Counted from the first letter of the stretch, positions 1 through 6,759 are shown. The stretch: DNA of 12,085 bases from JBBRMQ01 sp038230775 (GCA_038230775.1 JBBRMQ010000126.1:1-12085), one strand, 5' to 3'. The notes: generated from the sequence alone by a model not told the origin. Numbers and translations: made by a program.

Positions 1-82
1 CGTAGAGATTGCCGCGTCGCCACTGCGCGAACGCGGGAGCGGCGCAGATGAGAATCACCAGAGAAACCAGGAGTTTACGCAT
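1..82 (-). CDS. Exported protein, N-terminal fragment (signal peptide only)
   Basis: The minus strand reads an ATG at 82-80 followed by 26 sense codons to the window edge. The peptide is a textbook Sec signal: a basic start (MRK), a hydrophobic core (LLVSLVILICAA) and an AFA/Q cleavage site, then the mature start QWRRGNLY. The rest of the gene lies outside the window, so its function cannot be told. It is divergent from galU and shares the repeat-filled intergenic region with it. A TACAAT hexamer sits on the minus strand at 105-100, suitably placed for a -10 box, but no good -35 box accompanies it. The signal peptide supports an envelope-bearing cell and a periplasmic, outer-membrane or secreted product. 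Confidence is limited only by the short visible length. Confidence 0.7.
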   Translation of the reverse strand, partial: MRKLLVSLVILICAAPAFAQWRRGNLY

Positions 83-140
83 ACCCGCCCAAGGACTGAA
101 TTGTACTGCGTCACTCAGAAGCAACATCACCGCCACCTTG

Positions 141-168
141 AGGACTGAAGACGGAGGACTGGGGACTG
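141..168. repeat. Inverted copy of the heptamer array (4 units)
   Basis: Four contiguous 7-bp units run from 141 to 168: AGGACTG, AAGACGG, AGGACTG, GGGACTG. They are reverse complements of the unit types in the larger array at 187-298 (CAGTCCT, CCGTCTY, CAGTCCC). The two arrays face each other across an 18-bp spacer (169-186), so the arms can pair as a hairpin in single-stranded DNA or RNA. No gene overlaps them. Confidence 0.85.
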
Positions 169-186
169 AGCTTCCGCCCGGCCGTG

Positions 187-298
187 CAGTCCTCAGTCCT
201 CAGTCCCCAGTCCTCAGTCCCCAGTCCTCAGTCCTCAGTCCTCAGTCCTCCGTCTCCAGTCCTCCGTCTCCAGTCCTCCGTCTCCAGTCCTCAGTCCT
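187..298. repeat. 7-bp tandem array, 16 units
   Basis: Exactly 16 contiguous 7-bp units fill 112 bp: eleven CAGTCCT, two CAGTCCC and three CCGTCTC. The three CCGTCTC units alternate with CAGTCCT near the right end (250, 264, 278). There are no spacers, so this is a microsatellite-like tandem repeat and not a CRISPR. Because 7 is not a multiple of 3, the array translates as a meaningless Ser/Pro/Gln/Val repeat in every frame, so it should not be read as an N-terminal extension of GalU. It ends 19 bp before the galU start codon and so occupies the likely promoter and leader region. Confidence 0.93.
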
Positions 299-317
299 CG
301 GTTATCCTTCGTTCCCG

Positions 318-1244
318 ATGTCCACTCTTCGCACCTGCGTCTTCCCCTGCGCCGGCTTCGGAACGCGCTTCTTTCCAGCGACGAAAGTCATCCCGAAAGA
401 GATGCTGCCGCTCGTCGATAAACCCATTCTTCAGTATGGAATCGAGGAAGCGCGCGACTCGGGGTTCGACAAGCTGATCATCATCACGTCGAAGGGAAAG
501 GACTCGATCCTCGATCACTTCGACAATACGATCGAGCTGGAGCGTTCGTTGCGCGGCCGCCAGAAGCTCGACCTGCTGGCCGAGGTGGAGACGGTGAGCC
601 GGATGGCGAATCTCATCGCGGTTCGCCAGAAACAGGCGTTAGGCCTCGGCCACGCGGTTCTGCAGGCGCGAGACGCCGTCGGCGACCAACCGTTCGGAGT
701 CGTGCTGCCGGACGACGTCATCCTCTCGGACGAGCCGTGTCTGCTCCAGATGCGCCGGGTGTTCGAAGACACCGGCCGTCCGGTCGTGGCTCTGATGGAA
801 GTCACCGCGGCCGAGACGTCTCGATACGGGATTGTGGCCGGAACGAAGGCCGGCGATCGTCGCTTCAAGATCTCTGACATGGTCGAGAAGCCGCAGATCA
901 ATCCGCCGTCGCGCTTCGCGATCATCGGCCGCTATATCCTGCCGCCGGACATCTTCCCGCTGCTGGAGAAGACGGAGCGCGGCGCGGGCGGCGAGATTCA
1001 ACTCACCGACGCGCTTCGTGAGCTCGTCCGCGATGGCGACTTCTACGGCTACGTGTTCAAGGGCAAGCGATACGACGCCGGCGAGAAGCTCGGCTATCTC
1101 AAGGCGACCGTCGATTACGCGCTGAAGCACCCGGCGCTCGCGGACGAGTTCCGCGACTATCTGCGAGGGCTGTTCGGCAATGGAAAAACCGCTCGAAATT
1201 CTCGATCTTCAGGAAAGCGTCCGGCGGCTCGTCGGCGAGTGTGA
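318..1244 (+). CDS. galU: UTP--glucose-1-phosphate uridylyltransferase
   Basis: This 308-residue enzyme joins UTP and glucose 1-phosphate to UDP-glucose in the cytoplasm, feeding envelope polysaccharide and glycolipid synthesis. The N-terminal nucleotide-binding signature CAGFGTRFFPATK (11-23) is followed by PKEMLPLVDKP (26-36). Further family motifs are QALGLGHAV (106-114), VVLPDDV (128-134), GGEIQLTDAL (224-233) and KGKRYDAGEKLGYLKA (248-263). Family members are usually about 280-300 residues. The ATG at 318 was chosen because the family sequence begins there; an open frame extends upstream only through the heptamer array. No clear ribosome binding site is visible. The last ~20 residues are basic and not family-like, and their codons overlap the next gene by 65 bp. 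FGTR replaces the commoner LGTR in the signature. Confidence 0.95.
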   Translation: MSTLRTCVFPCAGFGTRFFPATKVIPKEMLPLVDKPILQYGIEEARDSGFDKLIIITSKGKDSILDHFDNTIELERSLRGRQKLDLLAEVETVSRMANLIAVRQKQALGLGHAVLQARDAVGDQPFGVVLPDDVILSDEPCLLQMRRVFEDTGRPVVALMEVTAAETSRYGIVAGTKAGDRRFKISDMVEKPQINPPSRFAIIGRYILPPDIFPLLEKTERGAGGEIQLTDALRELVRDGDFYGYVFKGKRYDAGEKLGYLKATVDYALKHPALADEFRDYLRGLFGNGKTARNSRSSGKRPAARRRV

Positions 1245-1440
1245 GGTCACCGGCAAGCGCACGCTGTTCGCGCGCAACGGCCGCAGCATCGCCGTACTGA
1301 TGTCGTACGACGAATACCTCGCGCTGCGCGAAACGCTCGAGATCTCGCGCGACGAAGCGCTGCGCGCCGCGCTCGACACCGCGGAGTTCGAGGTGAAACG
1401 CAACGCGATGCTCGCCGTGGAGGATCTTCTTGTGGAATGA
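1180..1440 (+). CDS. Type II antitoxin, Phd/YefM family
   Basis: An 86-residue protein with the Phd/YefM fold signature: an N-terminal helix that reads like a DNA-binding Phd domain (LEILDLQESVRRLVGE), then TGKRTLFARNGRSIAVLMSYDEYLALRETLE, the usual strand-turn followed by the VLxSYDEY motif. The C-terminal helix (about 55-86) would be the toxin-neutralising part. Such proteins bind the partner toxin and repress their own promoter. GAGGG at 1165-1169 lies 10 nt before the ATG. The gene begins inside the end of galU and its stop overlaps the toxin start by 11 bp, the usual arrangement for a co-translated pair. Family assignment is by motif recognition; the exact subfamily is open. Confidence 0.85.
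   Translation: MEKPLEILDLQESVRRLVGECEVTGKRTLFARNGRSIAVLMSYDEYLALRETLEISRDEALRAALDTAEFEVKRNAMLAVEDLLVE
1419..1423 (+). promoter_or_regulatory. Shine-Dalgarno site of the toxin gene
   Basis: GGAGG lies 6 nt upstream of a TTG codon at 1430, inside the last codons of the antitoxin gene. The toxin frame has no ATG or GTG nearby, so this strong site decides the TTG start. Confidence 0.75.
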
Positions 1441-1672
1441 CCGCCTCCGCATCGCGGAGAGCGTCGAGCCGCAATGGAAGTCTCTCACCGATGACGAGCG
1501 CGCGAAGGTGACGAAAGCGCTCGAGCTGATCGACGAGGATCCGATCATCGGCGCCCCGCTGCTCGATCCATTACGCGGCTACTGGAGCTATCGCATCGAC
1601 GGAATTCGTATCGTCTACCGCATCGTGTCGGAAGCGCGGTTCGTGGTGATCCTCTCGGTGACGCACGCATGA
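1430..1672 (+). CDS. Type II toxin, RelE/ParE superfamily
   Basis: An 80-residue basic protein with the RelE/ParE pattern: helical DERAKVTKALELIDEDP (residues 22-38), then PLRGYWSYRIDGIRIVYRI, the characteristic strand pair ending in R-I-x-Y-R, and a final strand (ARFVVILSVTHA). RelE-type members cleave mRNA at the ribosome and ParE-type members poison gyrase; the sequence alone does not decide between them. Translation starts at TTG, supported by GGAGG 6 nt upstream. The gene overlaps the antitoxin by 11 bp, and its TGA shares four bases (ATGA) with the maf start, so toxin and maf translation are probably coupled. The length is typical and no truncation is seen. Confidence 0.83.
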   Translation: MWNDRLRIAESVEPQWKSLTDDERAKVTKALELIDEDPIIGAPLLDPLRGYWSYRIDGIRIVYRIVSEARFVVILSVTHA

Positions 1673-2250
1673 AGCCGCGTCTGATTCTCGCGTCGTCTTC
1701 ACCGCGCCGGCGCGAGCTGCTGGCGTCGATCGGATTGCAGTTCGACGTGATTCCCAGCCACGTTCCGGAAGAGAAAGCCTCACACGAGACGCCGCAGGAG
1801 TACGTTGCGCGGCTCTCGCGCGAGAAGGCGCAGGCGGTGGCGCAGGAGCATCCGGATCGCTGGGTCATCGCCGCGGACACCACCGTCGTCTTCGTCGACC
1901 AGCTGCTCGAAAAGCCCGCCGACGCTGACGATGCGAAGAGGATGCTGCGCCTCATCGAGGGGCGCACGCACACCGTGTATACCGGCGTCACCGTCCGCAG
2001 GATCGCGCCAGACTACGCGGAAACGCGCGTGGGCACGACTCAAGTCGCCATCCTGCCTATGTCGGAGACCGACATCGCCTGGTACGTCGGCACAGGCGAA
2101 CCGCTGGACAAAGCGGGTGCCTACGCAGCTCAGGGACGCGGCGGAATCTTCATCGACTCGGTTCAGGGCAGCTTCACGAACGTGGTCGGCTTGCCACTTG
2201 CTTTGCTCTTCCAGATGTTGAGAACCGCCGGAATCGACCCACTTCAGTAG
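1669..2250 (+). CDS. maf: Maf-family nucleoside triphosphate pyrophosphatase (dTTP/UTP type)
   Basis: A 193-residue cytoplasmic house-cleaning enzyme that hydrolyses canonical or modified nucleoside triphosphates to the monophosphate and pyrophosphate. The N-terminal loop LASSSPRRRELL (7-18) binds the triphosphate. The catalytic region AADTTVVFVDQLLEKP (68-83) carries the conserved Asp70. Further family blocks are GRTHTVYTGVTV (98-109), GEPLDKAGAYAAQGRG (143-158) and NVVGLPL (171-177). Arg13, Lys53 and Gln155 match positions conserved in the YhdE (dTTP/UTP) subgroup rather than the YceF (m7GTP) subgroup, which is my basis for the subtype. The start overlaps the toxin stop as ATGA, no separate ribosome binding site is visible, and the next gene follows after 9 bp. 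Confidence 0.93.
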   Translation: MKPRLILASSSPRRRELLASIGLQFDVIPSHVPEEKASHETPQEYVARLSREKAQAVAQEHPDRWVIAADTTVVFVDQLLEKPADADDAKRMLRLIEGRTHTVYTGVTVRRIAPDYAETRVGTTQVAILPMSETDIAWYVGTGEPLDKAGAYAAQGRGGIFIDSVQGSFTNVVGLPLALLFQMLRTAGIDPLQ

Positions 2251-2259
2251 AATCACGCC

Positions 2260-3786
2260 ATGTCGTCAGCAGCCAAAGTCGGCGCCTTCGTCCTTGTGAT
2301 CCTCGTGATCCTCGGATTCTTCATTCTGAAGATCCAGGATATTCAGTTCGGGCGCGGGAAAGAGGCGCGCACCATCACCGTCGATTTCGACAACGTGGCG
2401 GGCCTTGACGCGAAGTCCACCGTGCGCATCGCGGGGGTTCGCAAAGGCTCGGTTTCGAAGATCGAGGTTCTGCCGAACGGGAAGGCGCGCGTGACGTTGA
2501 AGGTCGACGACGACGTTCCGCTTCACGCCAACGCCGTCGCGCACGTCGCGAACCTCGGCCTCCTCGGCGAGAAGTACATCGAGCTCGATCCGGGGACGCA
2601 GACCGCACCCGTCATCCAGGGCGAAACCATCGCGCTGAAACAACCCGGCGCGACGACCAAGAGCATCGACGACGTGACCAACCAGGTTTCGGCGATCGCC
2701 ACCGACGTCAAGGCGATCACCGAGTCGCTCCGCGCCGTCACCGGAGGGACGTCGGGGCAACAGCGGCTGAACGAGATCGTCGAGAACACGCGGCAGATCA
2801 CGGAGCAGGTGCGCGCGCTGATCGCCGCGAATCAGTCGAACATGAACGCTACGATGGCGAACGCCCGGGCGGTGAGCGACGAGCTGCGCACGACGATTCC
2901 GCGACTCGCCGAGTCGATCGAGAAGGTCGCGAACTCGCTCGGCGGAACGATCGGCGAAAACCGGCAGGACGTCCGCGTCATCGCCGAAAACCTGCGCAAG
3001 CTCTCGGGAGATCTGAAGACCACGACCGACAACCTCGACTCCATCACCGGCCAGGTTCGCAGCGGTGAAGGAACAGTCGGAAAACTGCTCTACAGCAGCG
3101 AGGCGCATGACCGCCTGACCACCGCGTTGACCGCGGTCGAGAGCGGCGTGAACGAGTTGAAGAACACCCTCTCACGCGTCACGCGCATGACGCTGGACCT
3201 CGGAATGAAGGCGGATTACTACGCCGGTCTCCCGAAGTCGGCCAACGGCGTCGCCAAGCTGGGCAACTCGCGCGCGGCGGTTACGCTCAACCTGGTGCCG
3301 AACCCGGAGCGCAATCGCTTCTATCACGTCGAGCTGGCCGACGATCCGTACGGCAAGCGCAACGACAAGACGACCGAGCTGACGACGATCGATCCGACTG
3401 GTCACAGCAGCACGACGACGACGATCGAGAGTCGATTCGAGCGCGGCTACCTGGTCTCCGCGCAGGCCGGCTGGAGCCTGCAGCCGTTCTCGGTTCGGCT
3501 CGGCCTCTTCGATTCCACCGGCGGCGCGGGCATCGACTGGCGTTTCAACGATCGCATCCGAGTGACCGGCGAGGCTTTCGACTTCGGTAGCCGCCGCGAC
3601 AACAACGCACACGTCCGGCTTTACGGAGAGTACGTCGTCCGGCGCGAGAAGCCGCGCACACCGCTCATCTTCGTGAGCAGCGGCATCGACAACCCGCTCA
3701 ACAAGACGGCGTTCACCTTCGGCGGCGGCCTCCGCTGGCGCGACGACGATCTCAAGTACCTCCTCGGAAGCATTCCCATCAAGTAG
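2260..3786 (+). CDS. MlaD/MCE-family protein with C-terminal beta-rich domain
   Basis: A 508-residue protein anchored by one N-terminal membrane helix (about 7-24), with no lipobox. The MCE domain covers about 37-113: an early block VDFDNVAGLDAKSTVRIAGV (41-60) and a closing block VANLGLLGEKYIELDPG (96-112). Residues 135-310 are an Ala/Thr/Asn-rich helical stretch typical of the coiled-coil tunnel part of such proteins. Residues about 310-508 look different: alternating short strands such as GYLVSAQAGWSL, FSVRLGLFDSTGGAGIDW and HVRLYGEYVV, resembling an outer-membrane beta-barrel or beta-sheet domain. MCE proteins form hexameric rings that carry lipids across the periplasm, usually with an MlaE permease and MlaF ATPase. 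Neither is nearby. The gene follows maf by 9 bp, probably in the same transcript. Confidence 0.87.
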   Translation: MSSAAKVGAFVLVILVILGFFILKIQDIQFGRGKEARTITVDFDNVAGLDAKSTVRIAGVRKGSVSKIEVLPNGKARVTLKVDDDVPLHANAVAHVANLGLLGEKYIELDPGTQTAPVIQGETIALKQPGATTKSIDDVTNQVSAIATDVKAITESLRAVTGGTSGQQRLNEIVENTRQITEQVRALIAANQSNMNATMANARAVSDELRTTIPRLAESIEKVANSLGGTIGENRQDVRVIAENLRKLSGDLKTTTDNLDSITGQVRSGEGTVGKLLYSSEAHDRLTTALTAVESGVNELKNTLSRVTRMTLDLGMKADYYAGLPKSANGVAKLGNSRAAVTLNLVPNPERNRFYHVELADDPYGKRNDKTTELTTIDPTGHSSTTTTIESRFERGYLVSAQAGWSLQPFSVRLGLFDSTGGAGIDWRFNDRIRVTGEAFDFGSRRDNNAHVRLYGEYVVRREKPRTPLIFVSSGIDNPLNKTAFTFGGGLRWRDDDLKYLLGSIPIK

Positions 3787-3813
3787 CGCCGGGCATTGCC
3801 ACGCAGCCCCGGA

Positions 3814-3954
3814 GCCGGCCAGCCGGAGGGCTGGCCCCACACTTGTCGCCGCTGCGCGGCGACGAAGACGATGCGGCCTCTCAGTGCCTCGCCGCGCAGC
3901 GGCTCGTGTGGGGCCAGTCCTCTGACTGGCCGGCCAGCCGGAAGGCTGGCCCCA
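3814..3954. repeat. REPIN-like composite of three palindromic units
   Basis: The mlaD-like/ddl gap holds three copies of a 26-29 bp unit. Unit 1 (3814-3842) and unit 2 (3906-3934) are inverted relative to each other. Unit 3 (3929-3954) has the orientation of unit 1 and shares a GCCGGC palindrome with unit 2. Each unit contains an 8-bp stem with a 4-nt loop: GGCCAGCC/GGCTGGCC at 3817-3836, GGCCAGTC/GACTGGCC at 3912-3931, and GGCCAGCC/GGCTGGCC at 3932-3951. The C-to-T change in the second is matched by G-to-A on its other arm. Between units 1 and 2, a 14-bp sequence (3849-3862) recurs inverted at 3889-3902, so the whole of 3831-3917 can fold as one long imperfect hairpin. No T-run follows, so it is not a classical terminator. 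Confidence 0.88.
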
Positions 3955-3978
3955 GCGCAGAGGACCTACACTACCGCC

Positions 3979-5061
3979 ATGATCCGGACGGTATTGATGT
4001 TTGGCGGGCGCACGGCCGAGCACGAGGTTTCCATCCTGTCGGCGCGCTCAGTCGCCAACACGGTGGCGAAGGATCGCATCGAGATCATTCCGGTTTGCAT
4101 CGCGAAGGACGGGCTTTTTGTCGAGCCCCAACGTAGTGCACGCATTCTCGCCGGCGACGACAAGAGCGATCGCGGCGACGAGAACTTCGCGTTCGAAGCG
4201 TGGCTCCGCAGCGAGAAGCCTGACGTCGTGTTCCCGCTCATTCACGGCACGATGGGCGAAGACGGCACGCTGCAGGGCTATCTGGAGCTGATCGGCGTCC
4301 CGTACGTCGGCAGCGGCGTGACGGCGTCGGCGGTCAGCATGGATAAGGTGCACATGAAGCACGCGTTCGCGGCGGCCAAGCTGCCGATGGTCGACTTCGT
4401 GTACGTGCACGAGAATGACTGGCGCACCGAGCGCGAGCGCATCATGCGCGCGATCAACAACGCGTTGCGCCTGCCGTACTTCGTGAAACCCGCGAACTCC
4501 GGATCATCCGTCGGCGTGACGAAGGTGAAGAACGACAAAGACCTCGAAGCGGCGATCGAAAAGGCGTTCCGCTTCGATGAGAAGGCGCTGATCGAGCGCG
4601 GCCTCGACGCACGCGAGTTCGAGGTCTCGGTCCTGGGCAACGCGAACCCGAAAGCGTCGATTGCCGGCGAGATCGTCACCGGTGCAGAGTTCTACAGTTA
4701 CGAGGACAAGTACGCTGACACCAAGGCGGAGCTCGTGATTCCAGCCAGGCTGCCGAAGGAAAAACTGGAGGAGCTGCAGCGTCTCGCCGTGACGGCGTTC
4801 AAGGCCGTGAGCGCTGCTGGATTCGCGCGCGTCGATTTCTTCCTCGAGCGCGGGACGAACCGGCTCTACGTGAACGAGATCAACACCATCCCCGGCTTCA
4901 CAGCCATCTCGATGTATCCGAAGCTGTGGGAAGCGACGGAGATCAAGTACCCGAAGCTGATCGAACGGCTGATCGAGCTCGGGATCGAGCGCGCGGAAAA
5001 GCGCGCCGCGCGACGCGAGTCGACGATGCGCTGGTTCGACGAAGTGCGCTCGATCACCTGA
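3979..5061 (+). CDS. ddl: D-alanine--D-alanine ligase
   Basis: A 360-residue cytoplasmic ATP-grasp enzyme that joins two D-alanines for the peptidoglycan stem peptide. The N-terminal domain has FGGRTAEHEVSI (8-19) and PLIHGTMGEDGTLQGYLE (86-103) with PYVGSG. The ATP-binding region has YFVKPANSGSSVGVTKV (167-183) and EFEVSVLGN (213-221). An omega-loop-like segment FYSYEDKY lies at 238-245. The C-terminal metal site reads RVDFFLE and YVNEINTIPGF, giving Asp286, Glu300 and Asn302 as Mg ligands. The family is usually 300-370 residues. The ATG at 3979 was chosen because homology begins at once; the frame is open further upstream only through the palindromic repeats. No strong ribosome binding site is seen, the nearest being AGAGG 15 nt away. 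The C-terminal ~25 residues are a basic helical tail. Confidence 0.95.
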   Translation: MIRTVLMFGGRTAEHEVSILSARSVANTVAKDRIEIIPVCIAKDGLFVEPQRSARILAGDDKSDRGDENFAFEAWLRSEKPDVVFPLIHGTMGEDGTLQGYLELIGVPYVGSGVTASAVSMDKVHMKHAFAAAKLPMVDFVYVHENDWRTERERIMRAINNALRLPYFVKPANSGSSVGVTKVKNDKDLEAAIEKAFRFDEKALIERGLDAREFEVSVLGNANPKASIAGEIVTGAEFYSYEDKYADTKAELVIPARLPKEKLEELQRLAVTAFKAVSAAGFARVDFFLERGTNRLYVNEINTIPGFTAISMYPKLWEATEIKYPKLIERLIELGIERAEKRAARRESTMRWFDEVRSIT

Positions 5062-5075
5062 AGCGGATTCAGAAC

Positions 5076-6737
5076 ATGTGGCCGATTCGCATCACGCTCG
5101 CCAGGTTGCGGCCGCTCAACGCAGCGGCGTTCGTTAAGCTTGGGATCTCGCTCGTGATCTTCGCGCTGTTCGTCTACGGCGACTTCGCGCTTTTCCGCAG
5201 GCTGTTCCTCGGAATCGCGCAGATCGAGCAGGCTTCGCCCTTCTTCGCACTGGGCCTCTTGCGCAACGTCCTCGCTCTGGCGTTTCTCGTCGCCGTCGTG
5301 ATGCTCTTCTCGTCCTCGATGACGGTCTCCATCGGCTCGTTCTTCAACGATCTCGATCTCGACACGCTGCACGCTGCTCCGGTTCGCAAGTCGCGCCTCG
5401 TTCTGTCGCGCTGGTTCAAGACGTTCGCGCAAAGCGCAACGATCGTCTACGTCTTCACGATTCCGATTTTCGTGGCGTTCGCAGGGCAATACCGCGTGTC
5501 GCGCTGGTTCTATCCGCAAGTGCTCCTGAATCTCGCGCTGCTGCTCTCGATCCCGGTGACGGCCGGCGCTCTCGTCATCGTGCTGCTCGTTCGCTATTTT
5601 CCCGTCCAGCGAGTGCATCAGATCGTCGCCTCGCTCGGCATTCTCGTGATCTCGGTCGCGGTGATCGCCTTTCGCGCGAGCCGCCCCGAGCGCTTCTTCA
5701 AGCCGATCACCACCGACGACCTTTCGCAAGCGCTGAAAGCGATCGAGCTTCCCTCGATGGAGCGCTATCCCGGCACTGCGTTAGCCGATCTGATGGTCGC
5801 GCAGGCTGAAGGACGCTCCGCATTCGGGCTGCCGTTGCGGATTCTGATTCCTTCGATCGCGTTGCTCGTTCTCTTCGGCTTCGTGGCGACGCGCATCTAC
5901 TTCCGCGCATTCGTTCGCGCGCGCGAAAGCATGGCACCCGCGGCGATCGGCGCCAGTTCGCTGACGAAGATCGCGGACCGCATCATCGCGCGGCTGGACC
6001 TTCCGCTTCGCGCGATGGTGGGCAAGGAAGTTCGCGTGCTCGTGCGCGACGTCGCCCAGTGGTCGCAGGTCTTCCTCATGGGCGCGCTCATGATTCTGTA
6101 CGTCTACAACATGCGCCTGCTGCCGTTAGGCGGCGATATCCGCGCGGCGATCGTGGCGTACGCCAACGTCGCGATGGCCGGCTTCATCGTGTCCGCAATC
6201 TGCCTGCGTTTCGCCTATCCATCCGTGTCGGCCGAAGGGAAAGCGTTCTGGCTGGTGCAGACGGCGCCAGTCTCGTACCGCCGTCTCCTCATCGCAAAGG
6301 TCGTCGTCTACGCCGTTCCTCTCACCGCCTTGTCGCTTCTGCTCACGACGTTCGCGAACATCCTTCTCGAGGCCACGCCGCTGATCTGGATGCTGACGTT
6401 GATCGGCGCCTCACTTCTTGCCGCGACTCTCGTCAGCCTCGGCGTCGGCCTCGGCGCTCTTTCGCCTAACTTCAACGCAGAGAACCCGTTGCAGGTCGGT
6501 CTCTCGCTCGGCGGGTTCGGCTACATGGGTGCCTCCCTCGCCTACATCGCTTGCGTGATGCTGCTCATGGCCCGGCCGATCATCGGTTACTTCCTCTGGC
6601 GCTACCTGGGGGTGGAGACCACAGCGGTGATCCGGATCCTGCCCGTCATCGCAATCATTGCGATCTCGATCGGTCTGGCAGTCATCCCGATCGCCATGGC
6701 GGAAAAACGCCTCGCAGCGCTGAGCGAAAGTCGTTAA
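5076..6737 (+). CDS. ABC-2-type exporter membrane protein (putative ABC exporter family)
   Basis: A 553-residue integral membrane protein with about 12 predicted helices, near 22-40, 60-82, 118-137, 148-172, 184-200, 256-275, 331-345, 357-381, 408-428, 435-462, 477-498 and 516-540. It has no ATPase motifs. The halves look duplicated: TLHAAPVRKSRLVLSRWFK (97-115) and VQTAPVSYRRLLIAKVV (394-410) occupy equivalent places ahead of a helix pair. This 'APVxxxRL' element is typical of ABC-2 exporter subunits, matching the putative ABC exporter family. It would need a separate ATPase to work; none is in the window. The ATG at 5076 lies 14 bp after the ddl stop, so the two are likely co-transcribed. 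The substrate is unknown. Confidence 0.72.
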   Translation: MWPIRITLARLRPLNAAAFVKLGISLVIFALFVYGDFALFRRLFLGIAQIEQASPFFALGLLRNVLALAFLVAVVMLFSSSMTVSIGSFFNDLDLDTLHAAPVRKSRLVLSRWFKTFAQSATIVYVFTIPIFVAFAGQYRVSRWFYPQVLLNLALLLSIPVTAGALVIVLLVRYFPVQRVHQIVASLGILVISVAVIAFRASRPERFFKPITTDDLSQALKAIELPSMERYPGTALADLMVAQAEGRSAFGLPLRILIPSIALLVLFGFVATRIYFRAFVRARESMAPAAIGASSLTKIADRIIARLDLPLRAMVGKEVRVLVRDVAQWSQVFLMGALMILYVYNMRLLPLGGDIRAAIVAYANVAMAGFIVSAICLRFAYPSVSAEGKAFWLVQTAPVSYRRLLIAKVVVYAVPLTALSLLLTTFANILLEATPLIWMLTLIGASLLAATLVSLGVGLGALSPNFNAENPLQVGLSLGGFGYMGASLAYIACVMLLMARPIIGYFLWRYLGVETTAVIRILPVIAIIAISIGLAVIPIAMAEKRLAALSESR

Positions 6738-6759
6738 AATCGCACGTTCCACAACATTG

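Noticed and set aside
100..105. Promoter -10 box (TACAAT, minus strand) for the exported-protein gene
   Set aside because: It fits as a -10, but no acceptable -35 is found at 16-18 bp; too weak to annotate as a promoter.
187..298. CRISPR array
   Set aside because: The units are 7 bp with no spacers; it is a plain tandem repeat.
9..317. 103-residue N-terminal extension of GalU
   Set aside because: It is the heptamer array and flanking intergenic DNA read as protein; the family sequence starts at the ATG at 318.
2266..3108. 280-residue minus-strand reading frame across the MCE gene
   Set aside because: Antisense shadow caused by GC-rich codon bias; Arg/Asp/Val-rich with no recognisable motif, opposite a clear family gene.
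3967..3972. TACACT as a -10 box for ddl
   Set aside because: It lies only 7 nt before the ATG and has no -35 partner; the upstream position is occupied by the palindromic unit.
3787..3978. Intrinsic terminator after the MCE gene
   Set aside because: Strong hairpins exist but no T-run follows any of them; the repeat explanation fits better.
3172..4023. 283-residue minus-strand frame over the MCE C-terminus and the repeat block
   Set aside because: It reads through the palindromic repeats and opposite a coding gene; low-complexity Arg/Ala/Val composition.
4866..5729. 287-residue minus-strand frame over the ddl/exporter junction
   Set aside because: Highly charged, repetitive Glu/Arg/Asp composition opposite two well-supported genes; a codon-bias shadow.
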